From: Prostheceraeus crozeri
Lineage: Eukaryota > Platyhelminthes > Polycladida > Euryleptidae
Direction of reading: 5' to 3'
DNA length: 64,000 bases
Assembly (NCBI GenBank): GCA_907163375.1
Contig: CAJQUW010007086.1
Coordinates: forward strand, 124,001 to 188,000
A program made the position numbers and the translations under genes. Positions 35,641 to 46,100 of this stretch are shown piece after piece (position 1 is the first letter of the stretch; every line of letters begins with the position of its first letter). The notes under the pieces were generated by a model. The model had not been told where the DNA came from and searched no databases. It saw only the letters and a list, made by a program, of their open reading frames with translations.

Positions 35641-35709
35641 AATCACGCGATTCTGGGTCATTGAGGAATCGCGTGATTGATTCCGCCGCACGATTAATCT
35701 AGCGGAATC
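35641..35709. repeat. Two adjacent stem-loops
   Basis: First: AATCACGCGATTC (35641-35653) pairs perfectly with GAATCGCGTGATT (35666-35678), 13 bp with a 12-nt loop. Second: GATTCCGC (35679-35686) pairs perfectly with GCGGAATC (35702-35709). They abut exactly. Both stems contain GATTC/GAATC. They could be a structured RNA, a protein-binding site or a small mobile-element remnant; no family was recognised. Confidence 0.6.
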
Positions 35710-36553
35710 GATTAGCTGTGACCTCCACTGCCACTGGAACAAGAGCGATGATGTATTTATTGCAGAATGATGTTAGTGAAGGTGACGTTGAGAAATTTTC
35801 GTCAGCAATCTGCAAAAGTCTTTTCCTTTTGATTCCACAGTATTAATGGATTTATCATGCTTTATCCACATAACCCCAGCGATCCAAATTCGTGATTATC
35901 AATATTTCGCCTTTGTCTGTCAGTTCTGTAACCTCTTAAGTCTGTGTTGAGTTCTACATTCCCACATTCGGCTGTACCATCTGCAGCGAGAGCACAGGAA
36001 GATATTCTGTAATCCAATGCTCCATCCAGAGTAAAGTTATTGAAAATAAACACTCGACTCAGTTTGGCCATTCAACAGAAATAGACAATCATAAAAGAGC
36101 TCCATGATTTAGAGAATCTGAAAAAATGACAATCTATCGATTTTTTTAAAGAGCCTATGTTTATGGTGTGCGTAGGCGACATGAATATCATCCTAAAATT
36201 ATGGATTCATTTGTTTTGACTTATTATGTATGTATGACTTCAATACTAATTAACGATTATAGCTCAGCGAATGACACTGAACCGGTATGGCCAAAATGCG
36301 CAGTGTAAAGAAATTTAGAAATATCCTAATTTACCAAATACCTTATATACGCACATGTATGGCATTTCGACCTCTGTTTTTGTTACACATCTATGAATAT
36401 AAGACATTCCTGTCTTTTTATGCTGATATTGTCAAATACCTTAGTGTCTTGCTTAATACACGCAGATACGTCTAAAAACTCTGTGATTAATGAAGAAAAT
36501 GACACATATGTTCAAAATACCATGATATTCTGATGAATTTTACAGCAGAGCAT

Positions 36554-36905
36554 CTAAAAGATCCTAATTTGGTGTGAATATTTGTCATAAAAAATCACAA
36601 AATCATGACATTTTTTCTGATGAAAGTTGTTGGCAGACATGTGTTTCTCACATTTACAAAAATCAACACAGCGAGGATACTGAAGTCCACGAAATTGCAA
36701 TCGCTTTTTGCTGTGCCTCTTGAATAAGCTCTTCTCTTCCTGCTGCGCCACATGCTTAATGTTGTTCAGCACGCATTCTGCCAGACGTTGATCTTCGCTT
36801 GTCTTCGCATATTCCAGTGGAGTTTGCATCGACCGTTGAAGGCGCGGGACGCCGAAGTATCGTCCAAATGTATTTCTGTTTACTTCAATAGAGAATCGAC
36901 CAGAA
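36554..36905 (-). CDS. Possible exon or relic with an ankyrin-like motif
   Basis: A minus-strand open stretch of about 115 codons, 91 from its ATG at 36829. It includes QTPLEYAKTSEDQRLAECVL, which fits the end of an ankyrin repeat (TPL.YA, then a second helix), then a basic segment (KRHSKKRLQFRG) and a cysteine-rich tail (CVDFCKCEKHM). It lies 350 bp past the end of the GTPase gene, on the same strand. No convincing splice sites or further repeats were found, so it may be a terminal exon of a separate gene, a relic, or chance. Confidence 0.3.
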
Positions 36906-37107
36906 AATAAAGAGGAGCTTACTTATTGCTTTTGCCAGAAATTTGTCTCAGATCTCCCGTCGGTTGGTCAACTATGCAGATTTGATGTTGTTTGTAGTAA
37001 AATCAAGCTGCTTGTTATGACCTTTGAGAAAACAAAAAAAACGGAAAGACTCGATCTCAACTTTCAAAAGAGTCCTCATTATGAATGAGGGATAGTCAAG
37101 CGATCAC

Positions 37108-37113
37108 TTTATT
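37108..37113 (-). terminator. Polyadenylation signal of the GTPase-pseudokinase gene
   Basis: AATAAA on the minus strand about 140 nt beyond the stop codon, a normal distance for a short 3' UTR. Confidence 0.5.
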
Positions 37114-37254
37114 GATAGGCGAACAGGGTGATTTTGGGAGAGGGCAATTCAAAATATCATAAATGCGAGCAGTAAAGGATAGTAGCAGGCATAGTCTGCT
37201 AGATGATGAAAACAATGATATTGCTGCATCATGACTCATGAAATTTCACAAAAA

Positions 37255-40200
37255 TTATGTATTTCGTCGGTCACTAGACGTTGAGAAGGATATTCCGAGC
37301 CTATTCCTGCCCGACCGGTCAGCTTTCAATATATATTGATAGGATGCGTCCATAAGTGTCCTTGCTTCAGGCCTTTTCGTAGGATTCCAATTTAGGCATC
37401 GTCGTATAATGTCCCTATAGAAACTGGGTACTTTATTGCCTGAAAATGTGGAATTCATCAATCTTTCGAAAGTTGTTTCGTCACTGCGAATTAGATTAAA
37501 GATGTTAGCTTCATCCATTTCTATATTCGCGTCAGACTCACTGATTAAGTGTTGGCTATTATAAAACTTCTTTTGGTTGCACAATTCCCAAATAATTAAT
37601 CCAAGTGTGAAAATATTAGATTTTTCATTGCAGGTTTCCTGATTGTGTGTTTCTGGACTGACATAGAACTTAGAGTCATCATCTTCCCAATAAGATGATA
37701 TCCAAGAGTCATCAGGAAGTCCGAAAGAGAAGAATTTCAGTCTGTATCTGCTTTCCAAGATATCAACAACCAGTATATTTTGTGGACACAATTCCTGAAA
37801 AACTAGATGCTGTTGATGCACAAAGTCTATTGAAGAAATTATCTGATGAGCAAGATCCTGTACTATTTGATCCGTATTCAAGATTTTGCTTCTCTGCTCA
37901 AAATTATGGGATCTAGTCAGCCATGGTCGATTGAAGCGTCGGTGTATAAGATCACTCAAAGTTCCATTGAATGGCTCCGAAATAAACCCAACACAATCAT
38001 CTAGTCGCACAAGTCCAAAGAAGCGTAAAATATTATTGTGATCAGTGAATGATAGAATTTTCCAGGTTATCTCATGTGAACGAGTCCATCTTGCTGAATC
38101 ATATTCCCCTCTTGTGAATTGGCTCCCTTTTCGAATGTGTAATTGCTTTGCTTGACTGGTCATGGACATATACTGTTCGCCGTTTTGAGTGGAACTAGAA
38201 TGCAATTGCTGAGCAGAATATTCATAGACTTTTACGTACCGGTAATAGTGATCTACTATTAAGTTCATGTTCGAAAAACTCTGCTTTAAAATGGGACGGA
38301 ACATTTTCATAACACGAGAGTAAGAATTGTTCATGTTGAGACTTGAGATTTTACACTCCATGATTTCACTAAATTCAGTGACTATGTTCTCTAATGCTGC
38401 TTTCAGTTTATCACAGTTCTGGCGTATTGGCTCCAGAACATCATCCATTATTTCAATACTAAAAACAGGGGCTAGGCGTTCAATTTCATTCTCTGCAAAG
38501 TCTCGTGGATTAGACCGATAATCATTGAACTGTTCACTCGTGTAATTTGAGTTTAGTTTCTTTCCACAGAGAAAAATTGGAGATATGATGGCTGCACCTA
38601 CAACAGCTAATGGCACCCAAACTACCGACGTTATCCCCAAGACAACTACTTCGAGATTGTTCAACATTTGACTATTCGCGTTTTGAATCCTCTCTGATGA
38701 CTGATTGCTGTTTAGTTTGAGATAGTCGAATAGAAGCTGAGTTTCTTGTTCAAATCCTTCGAAAGTTTTAAAGCAAGCCTTTATCATTCTCTCAAACAGC
38801 TCATATACCTTAGCCTTATTTTTCATGTCAGTTTGATCTTCGATAACGTCTTTTACAACTTGATCAAGTCCAACCGTCCCCAATTCTTGTTTATTATTCC
38901 AAACTGTAATTGCTTTAACGGTTTGCTTACTAAATAACTTCTGCAATTCAATCATTAATTGTGCAAAGCAATCAACTGCTGGCAGTTCATCATCAGAGAA
39001 ATTTTTCATAACACTCAATCCTTCGTCAGAACACAGATATCTTTTGAGATCGTCACGTAGATCATCATATTCAATGTCAAAACTTCGTTTTAATTCCATG
39101 ATGCTTTTTTGGTTTGGTAATTTGTTAATCAGCGTGAACAATTTCCGTCTCTCTGTTCCTTCTAATTCTATCGCAGATTTCACGTTGCTCAATTGCCTTT
39201 GAGTTTCCTTCTGCATTATCGAGCACGCATGATACAACCATCTCAATGCATTGTCATGATGTGCACTTACTGCTCGCAAGAGTAAATTTCTGAGCGCATT
39301 TCTTAGATTCACGGCATCAAGAGTCTTGCATGATAAAATGTGCTGAGATGATGCGAAGAAAACATTGTAATTTAGCTCTACTGTTGGCCACAACTCGCGC
39401 AATTGTCTTATGAAGGCTTGCTGATATGTTGGCGCCTTATCGCGGTATTGTTTTAAAACCAGATCCCAACGATTAAAGACAAACATTACACTTGATTTAC
39501 TAATATTACGATTCCTGGCTTCGTTGATAAGTGAGTATGAACCGGTATTGTGCAAAACGGAAGAATCCAACATTGTTCGAACTTTATCTATTAACCGTTT
39601 AAACTCGGTATTGAGCAGACAGTTAACATCATCACTGGATAAAAGAAAAACGATAGCGGTCGCCGATTTTAAGTATTCATCAATAATAAAGGAATCCGTC
39701 AACGATAAACTTGGGATTTCTATGAAGGATATGTAGTCGCCAAGAAACGTAAAAGGACACGAAATTGTCACTAGATCGCGCTTGCTTCGTGAACTAAAAA
39801 GATTGCTGCATAATATTTCGCGCACTTGGGTCGATATATTTTCCGGTTGAAGTGTTAATTCCCTTGTATGAAATGATATTTGAGTTTTACCGTCACGACT
39901 GCAAAATTCCCCTTTCTTGACATGCATGTGAGCTGAATCATTAATGTGATTAAGTTTAAAGATGCAATGAGAGTTGTCAGTAGTATTCCCACCGACAGGT
40001 AGCAACTCTTGTCCTGCTATCAAATTTATCAGACTGCTTTTTCCAGATGACTCTGTGCCAAGAAAGAGAACCTGAGCACGAGGAGGCTTTAATCTCGCCT
40101 GAACACACTGGAGTTTAGACTTCCAATTAGATTTTGCAAAATTTGGGTTGAAGCGGTTGAAGTTAGAGTCCATCAAACTATCAATTACTGCCAGTCCATC

Positions 40201-40611
40201 CTGAAGGCATCGTCCATCGTAACTGTTAACTTCCTCCAAGCTATTGGTATTCGGAATTGAAGGCCGACAATTCACTGATTCACAAATCTTAGATAGATGG
40301 CTTGCTCTTTTCAATAACGTATGAAGTTGTTTTTGCAGTTCTTTTTCACAAATTTTATCATTCGGAAAACGTTGGTCATTACTTTTGTAAAAGTAATTAT
40401 CCAAAAATTCACGAGCTTTCTGTAAATCGAATAGTCCATCGGTTGCAACGTCAGTTTGAGAAAGTAAACGAATGACTTCTTTGTATGTCAATTTGTTAAT
40501 CTCACTTCTGGTAATTGGTGGTGTGGAAGGACGACTCGACCTGCTAAGCCTTTCTCTCGGCATGCTGCAGTAGTGCGTGAGATAATGGCTCTGATAAGAG
40601 CTGTGATCCAA
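37255..40611 (-). CDS. Mitofusin-like dynamin GTPase fused to a C-terminal pseudokinase
   Basis: An 1118-residue protein in one uninterrupted frame. Residues 1-175 are helical and unassigned, with a basic Ser-rich start. The GTPase follows: P-loop FLGTESSGKSSL (183-194), conserved TTDN (210-213), then IEIPSLS (298-304) where mitofusins have DSPG, and FNRWDLV (379-385) matching the mitofusin NRWD guanine motif. SATAIVFLLSSDD (316-328) also mirrors mitofusin. Helices lead to a hydrophobic segment (655-682, VVVLGITSVVWVPLAVVGAA) likely to enter a membrane. Residues about 830-1098 are kinase-like: FQELCPQNILV replaces HRDLKPENIL, FSFG replaces DFG, YVSPE replaces APE, then EKSNIFTLGLIIWEL and WNPTKRPEARTL. 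The catalytic HRD and DFG aspartates are absent, so it is probably a pseudokinase. Human DSTYK has the reverse plan: degenerate GTPase, working kinase. The start could also be Met17. Function unknown; membrane remodelling or innate signalling is a guess. Confidence 0.88.
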   Translation of the reverse strand: MDHSSYQSHYLTHYCSMPRERLSRSSRPSTPPITRSEINKLTYKEVIRLLSQTDVATDGLFDLQKAREFLDNYFYKSNDQRFPNDKICEKELQKQLHTLLKRASHLSKICESVNCRPSIPNTNSLEEVNSYDGRCLQDGLAVIDSLMDSNFNRFNPNFAKSNWKSKLQCVQARLKPPRAQVLFLGTESSGKSSLINLIAGQELLPVGGNTTDNSHCIFKLNHINDSAHMHVKKGEFCSRDGKTQISFHTRELTLQPENISTQVREILCSNLFSSRSKRDLVTISCPFTFLGDYISFIEIPSLSLTDSFIIDEYLKSATAIVFLLSSDDVNCLLNTEFKRLIDKVRTMLDSSVLHNTGSYSLINEARNRNISKSSVMFVFNRWDLVLKQYRDKAPTYQQAFIRQLRELWPTVELNYNVFFASSQHILSCKTLDAVNLRNALRNLLLRAVSAHHDNALRWLYHACSIMQKETQRQLSNVKSAIELEGTERRKLFTLINKLPNQKSIMELKRSFDIEYDDLRDDLKRYLCSDEGLSVMKNFSDDELPAVDCFAQLMIELQKLFSKQTVKAITVWNNKQELGTVGLDQVVKDVIEDQTDMKNKAKVYELFERMIKACFKTFEGFEQETQLLFDYLKLNSNQSSERIQNANSQMLNNLEVVVLGITSVVWVPLAVVGAAIISPIFLCGKKLNSNYTSEQFNDYRSNPRDFAENEIERLAPVFSIEIMDDVLEPIRQNCDKLKAALENIVTEFSEIMECKISSLNMNNSYSRVMKMFRPILKQSFSNMNLIVDHYYRYVKVYEYSAQQLHSSSTQNGEQYMSMTSQAKQLHIRKGSQFTRGEYDSARWTRSHEITWKILSFTDHNNILRFFGLVRLDDCVGFISEPFNGTLSDLIHRRFNRPWLTRSHNFEQRSKILNTDQIVQDLAHQIISSIDFVHQQHLVFQELCPQNILVVDILESRYRLKFFSFGLPDDSWISSYWEDDDSKFYVSPETHNQETCNEKSNIFTLGLIIWELCNQKKFYNSQHLISESDANIEMDEANIFNLIRSDETTFERLMNSTFSGNKVPSFYRDIIRRCLNWNPTKRPEARTLMDASYQYILKADRSGRNRLGISFSTSSDRRNT

Positions 40612-40704
40612 GCGTTCACGAATGAACGATGTGCAATCGCTTATCTGTTATAGGCAGCTGATAGAGAACCGCACAGGTGACATGCGAGTTTTGACAGATA
40701 TTAG

Positions 40705-42385
40705 CAGAGTTGGAAAAGTCGGAATTGGAATTAATTCCGAGTCGGAATTAATTCCATTTTTCGTCGGAATTGGAATTGGAATTGACGATATTTAAATCTA
40801 CTGGAATTGGAATTGGAATTGACCTTGATAAACCTCAATTCCACTTTTTCGATAGACCTGTGATAAATCTATTTGTACAAAAATTGAAATCACAGTTCTC
40901 GGCCGTTGTGTTAGCTGCACGCACAGATAAGAGAGAGAGAGAGAGATCGACAGAGGTAGATTCATTCTATTGTTGAATAAAGGGTGCTAATTGTGACTTT
41001 GATGGGCCTACAGCCCCGGACAATGTTAATTCAGCGATTAAGCAAACAATGAAAAGTTAATCATCTTCGTTCAATCTGTTATTTAGTTATTTATCATGTA
41101 AGATAATGAATCAAAATAAAACAATTGTTGAATTTAGTTATTGATTGGATAAGCACAAAAATTGGAGATTAACTTAATTGTTGCACACACGAAAAACAAT
41201 CGGTTTGGAAAGAGGAAAATTAACCCTGCATTAAAGGGCATTAAAGGACAGTTCAAATAACAATATAGACAGTGTCAACAAATTATTCTAATAATTAATG
41301 ATTCAATTAAATGCAATGACATGAAATATTATTCAACTTCCAATCACAACAATTGACAATATTAATTTTCAAGACTAGTTATACAGATACGATACTCAAC
41401 GATAAAAGAAAAACTTTAAACTTGCAGTTCACTTCTTAATGTTGAATTCACTTCAATTCGATCGGACTCACTTATACCAAAATAATATCATAAATATCAT
41501 GAATATCAGTGTCACTTATACCGTCAATCTTCAATCGCGCTCGCTGATGTGTTGCCGCATACGCTACTGTGTTGTTGTTCGCTGGTAGGCAGTTGTAGTT
41601 GTTACTTCTGTAGTTAAGTTACACCGCGAGAGCCCGGAGTTCTTCTAACAGCTACTGAAGATGTCGTATGTGTTGTTGTTTCAATTTCTCATCGTTTTTA
41701 ATTTAAGCAAATTTTTGACACTTGACGATAAATCCACTTTCTTTTGAAAATTGAAAGAGTTTCCTTTAATCTCTGCTCGCTAGCTTTCGATCCGACCACA
41801 TTTTGTTCTTATCACGGAATTTTTAGTCTCCTTTTTTAATATGGACCATTAATCAGTTTTCATGATATCATTTTTATCGTTGTTTTTTCTTTCATCAACA
41901 ATCACGTTATTCGCACATTGAATTTCTTTCTTCTGTCAGTTAATTAATAGATTTATTCGCATCTCTCTCTCTCTCCCCCAGCGTTCGATTCTTTGCTGAC
42001 CGTTAATTTTCTTTTCTTTTTTTCACGAGATATTGAAAATCTCGTTTACGAAACGAAAATGGCACAGGCTGACCGGTTACATATATGTACACGTACATGT
42101 ACACAAGAAGTATGAACTATGAACATGAGAACGCACATAAGAACGACGCAGGGAACGGCGCACACGAACAACGAGGATAGGATAAGGGCACATGGGTTAG
42201 ATTGAAGCTAGAAAACTTTAGATACATTAACATAATACATTATACGCGTCATGCAATTATCGGAATTGAATCTCATTATGGAATTGGAATTGAATTGAAC
42301 TGTTTCGACTGGAATTGGAATTGAAGTTTCTGCTCCGGAATTGGAATTGGAATTAAAAAATTTCAGTGGAATTTTTCCAGCTCTG
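40705..42385. mobile_element. Non-autonomous hAT-like element with GGAATT arrays
   Basis: The left end CAGAGTTGGAAAA (40705) and right end TTTTTCCAGCTCTG (to 42385) are inverted copies with one mismatch. The flanks GATATTAG (40697-40704) and GATATCAG (42386-42393) form an 8-bp target duplication with one mismatch. Inside each end are clustered GGAATT/GGAATTGGAATT repeats, at least ten on the left (40720-40830) and about nine on the right (42255-42370). A short (GA)n tract lies at about 40930-40945. No transposase remains. It sits 94 bp upstream of the GTPase-pseudokinase start codon. Confidence 0.82.
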
Positions 42386-43020
42386 GATATCAGATGTATA
42401 TAGTATTTCATTTTTTAGATATTCTTGGCACAAGGTTGAGTCCGTCTTAGCTCCAGATCTTGTGTGAATCTTTATGATTTATTAGATATTCTATTTAACA
42501 CCTCCACTTACATCGACAATATTCGCTTACAACAGGTTTAACTGATAAGGGTATAACTCATAAAATGCTGCTTAAATCCACTGATGATTAATAAAATGAG
42601 CAGATAACTTTTCTGTCGCGGTATATCTCATCCATGCAAGGCGCAGAACATTAATTCTATCGCCATTATTAATAATACACAATCTCGTTGCACATAAATA
42701 GATGGTCTATAATTGTGCCTTTAAATTAGTTGTTGTTAGTTCTCATTTACTTTGGCAAGATTGCATCCTACATATATATGTACATGGTAGTAGTATGTTT
42801 GCTGTAGATTCAAAAAGCGGTGACTTGGTCCATTTATTGGTCAAATAATAACTATACTTTTGATTACATTATTAACATTATTGACAAAAATAACTATTTG
42901 TCAAGGAAGTTATCTTGATCTGATTATATTAGAAATGATAATCTAAGGGCAATGATTCATTAATCAATTGTGAAGGAAATACTGTCATCATTATCTTGAT
43001 CTGATTATCTTCTATTTCAG
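42386..43020. other. Intergenic or YRDC upstream region
   Basis: AT-rich. TTCTATTTCAG at 43010-43020 could be a splice acceptor for the first recognised YRDC exon, which would mean an upstream 5' exon in this interval or further left; I could not identify one. Confidence 0.4.
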
Positions 43021-43095
43021 CGAATCCATAACGAAGCACAATTCCATAGAAGAAAGACACATTGTAATTGCGTGTCAAGAAATTCAGCAGCTCGT

Positions 43096-43120
43096 ATGTT
43101 GACCACAACTGCTGCAAGAG
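43096..43120 (+). CDS. YRDC: YRDC exon 1 (coding part)
   Basis: Eight codons plus one base (MLTTTAAR, then G) ending at donor GTAAGA. The frame is open upstream to a possible acceptor at 43020, so the exon may start at 43021 and a still earlier exon could supply the true start. This is the least certain exon of the gene. Confidence 0.55.
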
Positions 43121-46100
43121 GTAAGAATTTTGTAAGATCTTATCTTACAGATGAAGTCAATTTTTTGTACTTTTTGTAGAAAACGACCTAAGAATGCAGA
43201 ATTACTCGCTGTCCCTTTGGAGAGACTGAGCACAAGTTATCTCATAACAGTAGGGAAGTTTAATATCGCTGTCATTCCCGATAGAAATTTTTTCAGTCAC
43301 GAAGCACGAGTTTTTGAAACGAGGAATTTTATTCATTCCCTGATAAAGATTCTTCTTCACAACAATTCACGAATGCCGAGTTATCTCGGGCTATAACGTG
43401 CTGTCATTATTTCACAAATGCCGGGTGAACTCGCTTCTTTATTTTGTCCACTTAAAGCACGCTTTTGAGATAAAATTTCACTATTATCTAGGCGAGCACT
43501 ATATTGTAGTACTTGTTAGAATGTCGAGTCACTATGGATGCGACTTTGATACAATTATGACGAATATGCTCATGCAGTCGAGTATGAAGTTCACACTTTG
43601 ACCTTCGCCTAGGTAATCGATGCTTAACCGGCGAAACTTCATAGAAAAAGTGATCGACCATTTAAATAAAGCAATGAAAATTCCTGTTCATCCATTGTCT
43701 GCAATAAGAAATACACATAATTCCAGGAAAGTCTCATTTTCGTCCTCATTCCCTGCAGAAGCTCGTGCTGGCGGCTGGACTAATTATGTATTATGTTAAT
43801 GTGTGTTATATTGTCTACATGAACATTATTGCATGAATGTAGAATTAGTGACCATCAAAGCCACCTAAACACCGGCAAGATGCATTTATGAAGGCTGTAA
43901 TATGTCATCAAAGTCAATAGTGATTAGTTTGCATAAGTAAATATTATGTCGCATGCTCGAAAATGTAAAGACTAATGTTGTTTTCGTTGACGAAAACGAA
44001 AACGACAACGAAAACTTTTTCTCCATTTTCGTTTTTGATTTCTGTAAACAAGATAGCTCTTATAGGGTAAAATAAATGAACGCCATCTCAACTCTCGGAA
44101 TGCGACTAACTACAAGTTGCATACCACTTGTAGTTCTATGAAAAGGTAATATTTCTGACAGCATTTCATTTGTTAGCTTTCCGCATCATACTGTACATTG
44201 AATCCTAACATGTACTAGGAGATCCTAGTATCTGGTAGTAATCCTAGTATACACATAGAAAAATCCTAGCCTCATTCACCTTAATGACGAAGTATCCCGA
44301 GTTCTTAGAAAGCATGTGAGGAAAGCGTTGACGTTGATGTGATGATGACGCGGAGGTTACCACTGCCGGATTAGCTGGCTACCGTCTTTGTGACGTGAAT
44401 TCGTCTTTGTTGCTTCGTGTGAGACGGTTATGTGTTGTGCCTTGGAGATGGAGGAGTGCGCTTTGAGGCCAATTTATTTTCGAGGATAAAGTCAAGAAAT
44501 GTAAATTATGTTCATTCATACGAAAAGACAATATTTTTCTCTAGCCGGTATCATTACCGAGGGTAGGAGAAACTTGCGGGGCAGCACGTCTAGAGGGAGG
44601 CCCTATTCCGTTGCAATGAAACCTGGTTTTAATAGCTACTAGAACCACTTGTTTGCAATAGGTTTTGACGGATTCAATAAATTTGGCTGGCTAAAGCCAT
44701 ATTTGAATTTATTTCATTTTTCAACTTTACTTTTAGCCGTTTTTCAGCGTATCAATATACAATTAGATGTTAAAAATAAGAAAACGAAAACGAAAAGTCG
44801 TGAGAAAGATAAAACGGAAACTAAACGGAAGAAAACAACACCAGTAATAAGAATAAGGATGCTTTTTGAGCGAAGAAAAATGTGATTTAAAACGAGCAAT
44901 TTTTTGACCTATTCAGAATGATTACATAAGTTTTCTCGATTCATCTTTCAGGTGGTGTAGCCATTAGTCGAAAGATGGTCCATCGTTTGTCCTCTGAAAC
45001 ATTTCAGCACATACTTGATATCTCAGTGAATGCCTTGAAAGCTGGAGGTGTTGTTGCAGTTCCCACGGATACAATCTATGGTCTCTCTTGTTTGGTTCAA
45101 AATGAAGACGCAGTTCAGAAAATATACGACATCAAAGGTCGACATCAAGAGAAGCCGATAGCTATGTGTGTTCAATCAGTCCAAGATATTTATCGCTGGT
45201 GTGATGTCACCTTGCCTGAAGCAGCTATTCATGATTTGCTACCTGGTCCTGTCACTCTGGTATTTCGACGTCGGCAATGTCTGAACGCTGCATTCAATCC
45301 AACAACTCAATTAGTTGGAGTGAGAATTCCTGACGAACCCTTTATAGTTGCATTGACTCGGGAAGCTGATGGACCTTTGGCCTTGACATCAGCCAACAAA
45401 AGTAACGATTTGAGCTCCTTGAAAGTAGATGTAAGTTGCCGCTGTATATTTTGGACCCAATGCAGGGCTGCCACTTGGTCTGTATTTACGGACTAGTCTG
45501 TAATGTCCGCAAATAGTCTGTATTTTTTAATCAACATTTACTTTCAGTTAGTAAAGAAATGTATGATATATAATATGGTTATGTTAGTGGAATTTTGTTA
45601 GTGTAGATTATGGAGCTAAATTATTCATTGTGTTTCTTTGACACACAAATCGTATTGCAAAAGGATAAAAAAACGGAAGTAGTATTTTCCTCTAAAGTCA
45701 AATATCGGGTTGTAAATCCGGTTTATTATGCTGGCCTAAGTTCCTTTGTCTGCAAATCTTGAGAAACTTGGAAATTTTATAGGTATGCCTACGGACAGAT
45801 AAGAGTTGGCCGTGGCATGGTAAAACTGAGCTAGTTAAGTTCTGGTTGATATTTGAGTAATAATTGACAGACATAGGAAGGTAGACTGAATACTGCCGTG
45901 TCACCCCACCAATGGGGTGACGTGGCAGTTTTTGAGATTCAAATTAGAATGTCAAGAGCGCCTCTTACAGAATTTTATCAAATAGAAAAAAGTTGGGAGA
46001 AACGCTGTCTAATACGGGTAAAATCTTTCTTCATTATTTTGACATGATGGATGATTTTCAAAGATGCTATCATGTCACCCCATTCTCCCCAACATTGCAT

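Noticed and set aside
44649-44885. 78-codon Lys-rich frame as a host gene
   Set aside because: Its basic half is the ACGAAAACG repeat end of a MITE in the first YRDC intron.
45431-45496. Extension of YRDC exon 2 to the stop at 45496
   Set aside because: GTAAGT at 45431 is a strong donor and the next exon continues the conserved sequence (VD|EFSHLWP); the read-through translation matches nothing.
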